From Clostridium celatum DSM 1785 (lineage in GTDB: Bacteria > Bacillota > Clostridia > Clostridiales > Clostridiaceae): a stretch of 51,101 nucleotides of DNA. The notes below the pieces were generated by a model. That model worked only from the letters and a program-made list of their open reading frames with translations. It had not been told where the DNA came from and searched no databases. The position numbers and the translations under genes were made by a program. Of this stretch, positions 44,685 to 51,101 are shown one piece after another (position 1 is the stretch's first letter; the number at the start of each line of letters is the position of its first letter). Location: positions 1-51,101 of the forward strand of contig NZ_KB291628.1 in NCBI RefSeq assembly GCF_000320405.1, given 5' to 3'.

Positions 44685-45584
44685 ATGAGAATAGGAGTAA
44701 TAATGGGTGGGGTATCAACTGAAAGAGAAATAAGCTTAAAGTCAGGAGAACAGGTAATAAAAAATTTAAATAAAGAAAATTATGAAGATATAATTCCTAT
44801 AATAATAAACTCAAAAGACGAAGTAATAGAAAAAGTAAAGGAAATAGATTTTGCATTTTTAGCATTGCATGGTAGGTTTGGAGAGGATGGAACTATACAA
44901 GGAGTTTTAGAAACAATGGGTATTCCTTATAGTGGGTGTGGTGTGCTATGTAGTGCAATTTGTATGAATAAAGCGCTAACAAAAAGAATAGTAAGTACTA
45001 TAAGAGTTCCTACAGCTCCATGGTTCACAGTGAAATCAATAGATGACATTAATTATGAAAAGATAAATGAGTTTAAATATCCAGTATTTATAAAACCTAA
45101 TAATGGGGGTTCTAGTGTTGCAACATTTTTGGTGAAAAATAAAGAAGAAGTAGAGAATTCTGTAAGAGAAGGGTTAAAATATGATAAAGAAATAATTATA
45201 GAAAAGTATATTAGTGGTTATGAGATAACTTCTTTTATTTTAAATGGTGAGGTTTTTCCAACGGTAGTTATAAAAGCAAATAAGGGAGAGTTTTTTGATT
45301 ATACTTCTAAATATAATGAAAGTGGAGCCAGTGAAGAAATAATATTTTTAGAGGCAGAGCTTCAAAAGAAGGTAGATGAAATTTCTAAAAATGTTTGGAA
45401 TGTTTTAGGTTGCAAGAGCTATGCACGAGTTGATATGATAGTAAGTAATAATATTCCTTATATGCTTGAAGTAAATACACTTCCAGGAATGACAAAATCA
45501 AGTTTAATTCCTAAAAGTGCAAATGCAAGGGGATTAAGTTTTAGTGAATTGTTAGATAAAATAATTGAATATTCATTAGTTTAG
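44685..45584 (+). CDS. ddl: D-alanine--D-alanine ligase
   Basis: A 299-residue ATP-grasp ligase that joins two D-alanines for peptidoglycan precursor synthesis in the cytoplasm. Motifs: GVIMGGVSTEREISLKSG at the N-terminus, LHGRFGEDGTIQGVLE, the ATP-grasp lysine region VFIKPNNGGSSVAT, the omega-loop region FFDYTSKYNESGASEEIIF and the metal-binding C-terminal LEVNTLPGMTKSSLIP. All key parts look intact and the length is normal. GAGGAG precedes the ATG. It is followed immediately by a MocR regulator gene with its ribosome site overlapping the ddl stop codon, so the two form an operon. Confidence 0.93.
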   Translation: MRIGVIMGGVSTEREISLKSGEQVIKNLNKENYEDIIPIIINSKDEVIEKVKEIDFAFLALHGRFGEDGTIQGVLETMGIPYSGCGVLCSAICMNKALTKRIVSTIRVPTAPWFTVKSIDDINYEKINEFKYPVFIKPNNGGSSVATFLVKNKEEVENSVREGLKYDKEIIIEKYISGYEITSFILNGEVFPTVVIKANKGEFFDYTSKYNESGASEEIIFLEAELQKKVDEISKNVWNVLGCKSYARVDMIVSNNIPYMLEVNTLPGMTKSSLIPKSANARGLSFSELLDKIIEYSLV

Positions 45585-45596
45585 GAGTTGAAAAGG

Positions 45597-47033
45597 TTGA
45601 TATTTTCTAGTATAGATTTTAATGAAGATGAACCTATCTATTTACAAATTGAAAATTATATAAAAAATATGATAAATAATAATATGGTTGTGGCTAATGG
45701 AAAGCTACCTGCAACAAGAGAACTTTCTAGAATATTAGGTGTAAGTCGTAATTCTATAATAACAGCTTATGAAAATCTTGAAGATGAAGGAGTAGTATAT
45801 ACTGTTAAAGGCAAGGGAACATTTATATCTCCTAGTAAGTCAAAAACTGAAGAGGGCTGGCAGATTTCTTGGAATGACAAGGTAAATAATTATGGTAAAT
45901 TGGCATTGGAGCTTGATATAGTTAAAAGTGAGATACCATGGGAAAAAAATTTAATATCTTTTAAAAGTATATCTCCAGATGGGGAATTATTTGATATGGA
46001 AGAGTTTAAAAAAGCATTTTTAAATAGAATTTCTATAGAAGGACATAAGCTTTTGAATTATGGTTATGCAAAAGGATATAAACCTCTTATGGAATATCTT
46101 TTAGAGTATATGAAAAGCAAAGGTGTTGATATAGAAGGTAAAGATATAATTATAACTAATGGATTTACTGAAGGGCTTGAAATGTTATGTGAAGCATATA
46201 CAAGTCCAGGAGATAAGATTATTTGTGAAAATCCAACTCATAATACTTCGATTAAAATCATGAAGGTGCATGGAATTGAAGTTGTTGGAGTTAAAATGAA
46301 TGAAGATGGTATAGATATTCTTGAACTTGAAGAAAAGCTTAAAGATAATAAGATTAAATTTGGATATTTAATACCATCATACCATAATCCAACTGGAATT
46401 GTGCTTAAAGGTGAAAAACGCTTTGAAGTGTACAATTTATTTAAGAAATATAATGTACCTATAATAGAAGATGGGTTCAATGAAGAACTTTTATACAATA
46501 GTACTCACGTTAGTCCTATTGCAGCATTAGATAAAGGTGGAAGCGGTGTTGTTTATATAGGAAGTTTTTCTAAAATATTATTTCCGGGAATAAGAGTAGG
46601 ATGGTTGCTTGCAGATAAAGAAGTTATAAATATATTAGAAAGTGTAAAGAGATGTAAAAATATTCACACCTCTTTTTTAGATCAAGGTATACTTTATGAA
46701 TATTTACGTTCAGGTGCTTTTGAAAAACAAATTAAAAAAGTAAGAAAATCATATAAAGAAAGATATGAGTTTGCATTAAAGTGTATAAATAAATATGTTA
46801 ATCCTAAATTTATTTGGGGAGAAGGTGGGCTTCATATTTATATTGGAATAGAGGGAATAACTGGAAGAGAACTATTAAATCGATGCTATAAAAAAGGAGT
46901 AATATTTACTCCAGGAGATGTTTTTTCTATGGATAATGCTGGAGATTATACATTAAGATTAGGGTTATCTAGATTATCATTAAAGGAAATAGAAAAAGGA
47001 ATTAAAATAATAGGGGAAGAATTAAAAAATTAG
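45597..47033 (+). CDS. MocR/GntR-type PLP-dependent transcription regulator
   Basis: The best start is the TTG at 45597, nine bases after AGGAG (45583-45587), which overlaps the ddl stop; a TTG at 45588 is too close to that site. The 478-residue product has an N-terminal winged helix (YLQIENYIKNMI, LPATRELSRILGVSRNSIIT, YENLEDEGVVYTVKGKGTF) and a C-terminal aminotransferase-like domain, with YHNPTG and the PLP lysine in SFSKILFPGIRVGWL (about Lys326). MocR proteins are usually regulators rather than aminotransferases. Because DdlR of Brevibacillus, a MocR protein, controls ddl, a D-alanine-sensing role is likely (inference). Confidence 0.82.
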   Translation: MIFSSIDFNEDEPIYLQIENYIKNMINNNMVVANGKLPATRELSRILGVSRNSIITAYENLEDEGVVYTVKGKGTFISPSKSKTEEGWQISWNDKVNNYGKLALELDIVKSEIPWEKNLISFKSISPDGELFDMEEFKKAFLNRISIEGHKLLNYGYAKGYKPLMEYLLEYMKSKGVDIEGKDIIITNGFTEGLEMLCEAYTSPGDKIICENPTHNTSIKIMKVHGIEVVGVKMNEDGIDILELEEKLKDNKIKFGYLIPSYHNPTGIVLKGEKRFEVYNLFKKYNVPIIEDGFNEELLYNSTHVSPIAALDKGGSGVVYIGSFSKILFPGIRVGWLLADKEVINILESVKRCKNIHTSFLDQGILYEYLRSGAFEKQIKKVRKSYKERYEFALKCINKYVNPKFIWGEGGLHIYIGIEGITGRELLNRCYKKGVIFTPGDVFSMDNAGDYTLRLGLSRLSLKEIEKGIKIIGEELKN

Positions 47034-47081
47034 GTAATTTAAAAATAAGGTTATTTTAAAAATTTTTAATTTGAATATTAG

Positions 47082-47117
47082 GGGCTCATTATGTTTTAAA
47101 TGTAGCCCTTTTTTATT
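47082..47117 (+). terminator. rho-independent terminator of the ddl operon
   Basis: GGGCT (47082-47086) pairs with AGCCC (47104-47108), with extra pairs toward the loop, then TTTTTTATTTT. Confidence 0.85.
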
Positions 47118-47207
47118 TTAAAATTAATATTTAATTTCCTTTGCAATATTAATTAAAAAATGATATTGTATTAAATTGAGAAATGAAAATAGGGGGTAGA
47201 AAAAATA

Positions 47208-48587
47208 GTGGGACATGATAAAACTAATGATATGACTAAAGGTAATCCAGTTAAATTAATTTTAATGTTCTCAATACCATTATTAATAGGTAACATATTT
47301 CAACAATTTTATAGCATGGTTGATACAATAATAGTTGGTAGGTTTGTAGGAGTAGAAGCACTTGCAGCTGTTGGTTCTACAGGATCAATGGTGTTTTTAG
47401 TTAATGGATTTGTAACAGGTTTAACTAGTGGATTTGCAGTTTTAGTTTCCCAAAGATTTGGAGCAAAGGATGAAAAGGGACTTAAAAAAGCTGTAGGAAG
47501 CGCTATCATATTAACAGCTATTTCTGTAATTGTAGTTACTTTGGTAAGTGTAATTTCAGCTAAGCCATTATTAAGATTAATGAATACTCCTGAAAATATT
47601 ATGAAAGATGCTACTACATATATCATAATTATTTATGCAGGATGTATTGCTACAGTTGCTTATAACATGATTGCAAGTATATTAAGATCTTTAGGTGATA
47701 GTAAGACACCTCTATACTTTTTAATTGTTTCATCAGTATTAAATATAGTGTTAGATCTAGTATTTATAATTAACTTTAAAATGGGCGTAGCTGGAGCGGC
47801 ATATGCAACGATTATATCACAAGGCGTTTCCGCAATATTATGTTTTATATATACATATAAGAAATTTACTATATTGAGACTTAGAAAAGAAGATTTTAAA
47901 GTTAAAAAGAGATATTATCATAAACATTTAAAAGTAGGAATTCCTATGGCACTTCAATTTTCAATAACTGCAATTGGAATTATGACAGTTCAAGCTGCAT
48001 TAAATGTATTTGGATCAACAGTTATTGCAGCGTATACAGCAGCTTCAAAGGCACTTCAACTTGTAATGCAACCAGCAATTACATTTGGTGTTGCTATGGC
48101 TACTTATTGTGGACAAAACTTAGGAGCTAAAAATTATAAGCGTATAAAAGATGGCGTTAAAGCATGTACTAAGATTTCAATAATAACAAGTATTATCGCA
48201 GGGGCAGTATTAATATTTCTAGGGAAATATTTTGTTATGATGTTTATAAGTAACCCAGATGCAGAAATACTAAAATATGCTCAAGAGGTACTTAATATAT
48301 CAGCGATTTTCTTTATACCACTTGGATTAATATTTATTTATCGAAATGCTCTTCAAGGTATGGGCGAATCATTTGTACCAATGATGGCAGGAGTATATGA
48401 ACTTGTGGCTAGAGCTATAGTTGCATTTACTTTACCAAGATATTTAGAGTTTACAGGAATATGTTTAGCTGATCCAGTGGCATGGTTTGCAGCAGTTATT
48501 CCACTAGGATTTACTTATTTTAAGAGAATGAAGCACTTAGTATATGAAGATAAAGAAGAGTTAAATATTAAAAAAGCAGAAGCATAA
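47208..48587 (+). CDS. MATE family efflux transporter
   Basis: A 459-residue membrane exporter with about 12 helices. Typical features: GNPVKLILMFSIPLLIGNIF, QQFYSMVDTIIVGRFVGVEA, GSTGSMVFLVNGFVTGLTSG, ATYCGQNLGAKNYKRIKDGV. It is a different subgroup from the MATE gene at 4594 and closer to VmrA/NorM-like members. Substrate unknown. It starts with GTG at 47208, with GGGGG 11 bases upstream; an internal ATG at 47232 has no ribosome site. It is a single gene between terminators. Confidence 0.9.
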   Translation: MGHDKTNDMTKGNPVKLILMFSIPLLIGNIFQQFYSMVDTIIVGRFVGVEALAAVGSTGSMVFLVNGFVTGLTSGFAVLVSQRFGAKDEKGLKKAVGSAIILTAISVIVVTLVSVISAKPLLRLMNTPENIMKDATTYIIIIYAGCIATVAYNMIASILRSLGDSKTPLYFLIVSSVLNIVLDLVFIINFKMGVAGAAYATIISQGVSAILCFIYTYKKFTILRLRKEDFKVKKRYYHKHLKVGIPMALQFSITAIGIMTVQAALNVFGSTVIAAYTAASKALQLVMQPAITFGVAMATYCGQNLGAKNYKRIKDGVKACTKISIITSIIAGAVLIFLGKYFVMMFISNPDAEILKYAQEVLNISAIFFIPLGLIFIYRNALQGMGESFVPMMAGVYELVARAIVAFTLPRYLEFTGICLADPVAWFAAVIPLGFTYFKRMKHLVYEDKEELNIKKAEA

Positions 48588-48593
48588 ATATAT

Positions 48594-48636
48594 AAATACT
48601 TCAATGTGAATTAAAAACATATTGAAGTATTTTTAT
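48594..48636 (+). terminator. rho-independent terminator
   Basis: AAATACTTCAATGTG (48594-48608) pairs with CATATTGAAGTATTT with one G-T pair (48618-48632), ending in T-run. Confidence 0.85.
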
Positions 48637-48718
48637 ATATTAAAAAATATAAATTGACCTTAAATGGGAGATTTATTTATAATTAATACAAATGAAAATT
48701 GAAGAAAGAGGTAGAATG

Positions 48719-49033
48719 ATGAATTCATATAAAAGTATAAATAGTGAACAAGCAAAAAAATTAATAAAGGAAAATAAAGAACTATTAATTATAGATGTAA
48801 GAAGGTTTAGTGAGTATAAAACAGGGAAAATACATAATGCTATAAATATTCCTGTTGAAGAATTAGAATGGGAAATTGAAGATTTAAAAGAGCATCAAGA
48901 TGATCCTATACTTGTATATTGTAAAGCAGGACATAAAAGTGCACTTGCTTGCGAGATGTTAAGTGAAGAAGGATTTAGTAATTTATATAATTTAGGGCAA
49001 GGTATATTGGGGTTTGATGGTGAACTAGAATAA
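48719..49033 (+). CDS. rhodanese-like domain protein
   Basis: A single-domain rhodanese of 104 residues from the ATG at 48719, six bases after AAAGAGGT (ATG 48692 and 48716 are worse placed). The fold is visible in SEQAKKLIKENKELLIIDVR, EYKTGKIHNAINIPVEELEW and the active-site loop VYCKAGHKSALACEML, with the persulfide-forming Cys at the start of CKAGHKS. Rhodaneses move sulfur from thiosulfate or protein persulfides to acceptors. It is short and cytoplasmic. The neighbour at 49090 follows at 56 bases, so they may share a transcript. Confidence 0.87.
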   Translation: MNSYKSINSEQAKKLIKENKELLIIDVRRFSEYKTGKIHNAINIPVEELEWEIEDLKEHQDDPILVYCKAGHKSALACEMLSEEGFSNLYNLGQGILGFDGELE

Positions 49034-49089
49034 AAGATAAGTAAAAAGTCTTTAAAATATAATAGTTGTCTTTGACATAGGGGGATACA

Positions 49090-49842
49090 ATGACAAAAGC
49101 AAAAAAGATTATTAGAAATATAATTATAATGGTTGGAGTAGTAATTTTATTAGTTTTTTTAGGAAGTAGGATACAACAAAATAAAATTTTAAGAACTGAA
49201 TTTACTGATAAAGTTAATCCTTATGAACAGACATTAGAAGAAATTTTGTATAATTCAAAGAAAATTACAATGAAGAAAAGGTTATTTTCATTTAGAAAGC
49301 ATTACTATATATTGAGTGATGGAGTTTTAATAGGAGAAGTTACAGGGAAGTTATTTCCTGTTTTTGGGGACACTTTAAAATTAAAGGATGTTAATGGAGC
49401 TGTTATTAAAGAGGAAAGTCAAATAAAAAGATTAGGATTTACACAGGAAAAATTATTTAATATATCTATTAATAGATTAGGTAAAGTAGAGGATTCTAAT
49501 GGTAATACAACAGGATATATTGGTGAAGAAAAGTTGCAGGATTTTTGGAAGTTAAAGCATATATTATATTTTTATGATGAAAACTATAATAAGTTAGGGA
49601 AGGGAATAGAGGAAAATCTATTTTTTAATAAGGATTATAATATTTTAGATAATAATAAAAATGTGGATTATATAATTGATGGTAAACATTTTAGTTTAAC
49701 TGATGATACTACTATTGAAATTATAGATAGTTCAGATATTCCTATAGAAGATGCTATATTTTATACTATAATTGAGAAATCAATAAGTTCTAGTAAAACT
49801 AAAAGTTCAAGTTCGAATTCAGGTAAAAGCAATAAAAAATAA
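49090..49842 (+). CDS. membrane-anchored LURP-one-related (tubby-like) protein
   Basis: A 250-residue protein with one N-terminal membrane helix (IIRNIIIMVGVVILLVFLGS), then a beta-rich domain starting near residue 55: ITMKKRLFSFRKHYYILSDG, VLIGEVTGKLFPVFGDTLKL and KDVNGAVIKEESQIK. These strands, with the G-x-x-x-x-x-G-x-x and D-x-x-G turns, resemble the LURP-one-related (tubby-C-like) domain, here moderately supported. The tail is Ser/Lys-rich. It should sit on the outer face of the membrane, as a tethered beta-barrel-like domain of unknown role. GGGGGA precedes the ATG. Confidence 0.6.
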   Translation: MTKAKKIIRNIIIMVGVVILLVFLGSRIQQNKILRTEFTDKVNPYEQTLEEILYNSKKITMKKRLFSFRKHYYILSDGVLIGEVTGKLFPVFGDTLKLKDVNGAVIKEESQIKRLGFTQEKLFNISINRLGKVEDSNGNTTGYIGEEKLQDFWKLKHILYFYDENYNKLGKGIEENLFFNKDYNILDNNKNVDYIIDGKHFSLTDDTTIEIIDSSDIPIEDAIFYTIIEKSISSSKTKSSSSNSGKSNKK

Positions 49843-49893
49843 TAATGATGGTAATGAAGATACTTTTAAGATTGAAATAAAGTAGCTTTAAAA

Positions 49894-49938
49894 ATAGAGA
49901 CTATTAACAGTTGATTTAATAGTCTCTATCTATTTTTA
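49894..49938 (+). terminator. rho-independent terminator
   Basis: Perfect 14-bp stem ATAGAGACTATTAA (49894-49907) with TTAATAGTCTCTAT (49916-49929), then CTATTTTT. Confidence 0.88.
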
Positions 49939-50010
49939 AGGAAATGTAACGAAAAAAAGAAAAATGTCATATCATGGGAATATAACAGTTATTGTATAAG
50001 GAATAAGAAA

Positions 50011-50337
50011 ATGAGTAATTGGAATACATCATGTAGTTTAGATGATATTATTAGAAACTTAGATGAAGATGATTTGAATGAATATTGCTGTAACAATACA
50101 AGCGATACTGGGAATGTTAGTGATGTTGACGATACATTTTACTATTGTGAACTTCTAAACTTATTTCAGTGTTATACATCGCAATATATGAATTTAATAT
50201 TTATAGTATTGTTTATGTATTGGTGGAATAATCAAGCAATGAACAGTTATTTAATGAACACAAATTGTCAATTAACTAATGCTGTAAGTGATTTATTACA
50301 AGATTGTTTTGAATGTAATTGTTGTAGTAAAAAATAA
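50011..50337 (+). CDS. Cys-rich protein with one membrane helix, 108 aa
   Basis: I do not recognise this protein. It starts MSNWNTSCSLDDIIRNLDED, has an acidic N-terminal half with Cys at CCNNTS and YYCELLNLFQCY, a hydrophobic helix (MNLIFIVLFMYWW), and a C-terminus ending CFECNCCSKK, ten Cys in 108 residues. There is no signal peptide or clear metal-binding motif; the Cys could bind metal or form disulfides. A weak TAAGGAATAAG-type site precedes the ATG. A strong terminator follows directly. A spore-envelope protein is a guess. Confidence 0.55.
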   Translation: MSNWNTSCSLDDIIRNLDEDDLNEYCCNNTSDTGNVSDVDDTFYYCELLNLFQCYTSQYMNLIFIVLFMYWWNNQAMNSYLMNTNCQLTNAVSDLLQDCFECNCCSKK

Positions 50338-50340
50338 AAA

Positions 50341-50388
50341 AGAATAACAGAAATTTACTCAATTTAAATTTCTGTTATTCTTTTTTTG
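50341..50388 (+). terminator. rho-independent terminator
   Basis: Perfect 16-bp stem AGAATAACAGAAATTT (50341-50356) with AAATTTCTGTTATTCT (50366-50381), flanked by A-run and T-run. The next 300 bases contain only the palindrome AGTACGTACT at 50650-50659, probably chance or a weak operator. Confidence 0.9.
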
Positions 50389-50691
50389 TTTTAACTATTT
50401 ATAATAGAAGATAGAGAGATAAAATTTAGGCAATCTATTGTACATTGCAAGATAGGTGAAAAATTAATAATTTGACATAAATATAAAAAGATATTTTATT
50501 GTGTGTATTGTAAATATAGTTTCTAGGAATGAAATTTACTGATATAAAGTTTGTAAAAAAACTTGTAATTAATCAATTTGAAGATAGAAGTTTGAATTTA
50601 ATAAAAATTAAATGTAAGAATAAATATATAATAATAGTATTATTTTAGAAGTACGTACTATTAATTAGAATGGAATTTAAAGGAGGAATAG

Positions 50692-51051
50692 ATAGTAGCA
50701 AATCATGACTTTGGAGTAATAGATTATTTTGAAGAAAACAAATGGTATAGTGATTATGAACCAGAAAAGTATAATTGTATATCCATTAGTGATGAATTAA
50801 TAGATGAGGTAATGAAAGGATACTTAGAAGAACTAGGTAATTTAAAAACGTATTTTCATGTAAAAAAACATCCAGCATTAGGATTAGATTATTGTGGAAC
50901 TACAATCATACCTCCAAGGTCATTAAAAGAATTTAAAAAAATTATTATTAGTGCAAACAAACAATTTAAATCTAATGAATTGGATGAATTAATTAAGAAA
51001 ATTGATGGTGCAATAAAGGAAAATAAGCATATAATTCATTACGGAATATAA
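50692..51051 (+). CDS. hypothetical protein, 119 aa, apparent ATA start
   Basis: An open frame runs from an ATA at 50692 to the stop at 51051 and AGGAGG (50681-50686) is placed properly for that codon. Its product would begin (ATA)-VANHDFGVIDYFEENK, then SISDELIDEVMKGYLEEL and KTYFHVKKHPALGLDYCGTT, and end HIIHYGI. The first Met in frame is at 50812, but it lacks a ribosome site, and starting there would drop 40 residues of normal-looking protein. Either ATG has mutated to ATA or ATA is used as a rare start. The family is unrecognised. A terminator follows at 51051. Confidence 0.6.
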   Translation: MVANHDFGVIDYFEENKWYSDYEPEKYNCISISDELIDEVMKGYLEELGNLKTYFHVKKHPALGLDYCGTTIIPPRSLKEFKKIIISANKQFKSNELDELIKKIDGAIKENKHIIHYGI

Positions 51052-51076
51052 AACTTAACCTATGGTTAAGTTTTTT
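51051..51076 (+). terminator. rho-independent terminator
   Basis: Perfect 10-bp stem AAACTTAACC (51051-51060) with GGTTAAGTTT (51064-51073), a TAT loop, then TTT. It begins at the last base of the gene's stop codon. Confidence 0.88.
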
Positions 51077-51080
51077 CAGA

Positions 51081-51101
51081 CTGCTGACAAAGTGTCAGTA
51101 G
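51081..51101. repeat. inverted repeat at the window edge
   Basis: CTGCTGACA (51081-51089) and TGTCAGTAG (51093-51101) form a near-perfect hairpin with one G-T pair. It is cut by the window end, so its full form and role cannot be judged. Confidence 0.4.

Noticed and set aside
47309..47626. Minus-strand frame inside the second MATE gene
   Set aside because: Antisense shadow of a membrane protein gene, without a ribosome site.
1..51101. tRNA, rRNA or insertion sequence genes
   Set aside because: No cloverleaf, conserved rRNA segment, transposase motif or terminal repeat pair was recognised by eye on either strand; a covariance or transposase search was not run.

Overview
The window is very AT-rich. 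Coding regions favour AGA, ATA, TTA and GAA codons, ribosome binding sites are strong GGAGG types, and many genes end in an A-stem-loop-T terminator. With a DUF4250 protein, a YmaF-type protein, a lysine riboswitch and PyrR-type leader RNA, this points to a Clostridium sensu stricto (cluster I) chromosome. The species cannot be named from the sequence alone. No rRNA, tRNA, CRISPR array, insertion sequence or prophage block was seen; this looks like ordinary chromosome with several damaged accessory genes.

Layout. 1-6.9 kb: a His-rich YmaF protein, a tandem-BRCT protein, a GerMN-like lipoprotein, a TtcA-type tRNA thiolase, small proteins, a MATE exporter and a secreted polysaccharide deacetylase. 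7.0-8.6 kb: a uracil permease behind a leader with two PyrR-type sites, one tied to a terminator and one near the ribosome binding site. 8.7-17.3 kb: a GGDEF-EAL protein, dUTPase, a cyclase-family hydrolase, a frameshifted AAC(3)-type acetyltransferase and a large beta-propeller histidine kinase split by a stop codon. 17.3-28.3 kb: glyoxalase I, a thioredoxin-like protein, a lone HNH protein, a radical SAM/SPASM protein, a propeller-like protein, a lysine-riboswitch-controlled permease, an SGNH hydrolase, an AI-2E family protein, a zinc-ribbon miniprotein, a TPR membrane protein with a frameshifted start, and an EEP-family phosphatase. 28.7-33.5 kb: an MMPL/RND transporter translationally coupled to a heptad-repeat secreted partner. 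33.7-42.5 kb: Ogt, a two-gene ABC exporter, a YjjG-like nucleotidase, an octopine dehydrogenase-family protein, a frameshifted DAACS symporter and a flavin reductase. 42.8-51.1 kb: a lipoprotein, Ddl followed directly by a MocR regulator, a second MATE exporter, a rhodanese, a LURP-one-like protein, a Cys-rich protein and a small protein whose start codon reads ATA.

The most informative parts are regulatory: the two-site PyrR leader, the lysine riboswitch with a readable terminator/antiterminator switch, and the ddl-mocR pair. A second theme is damage. Six genes each carry one small lesion (stop codon, 1-nt indel or lost start) while the rest of the frame stays open. That fits recent gene decay, phase-variable tracts or assembly errors, and the sequence alone cannot decide between them. 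I saw no convincing wholly new multi-gene system. The least explained items are the 49-residue super-repeats of the MMPL partner, the propeller protein with a Cys/His tail, the Cys-rich membrane protein and several miniproteins.
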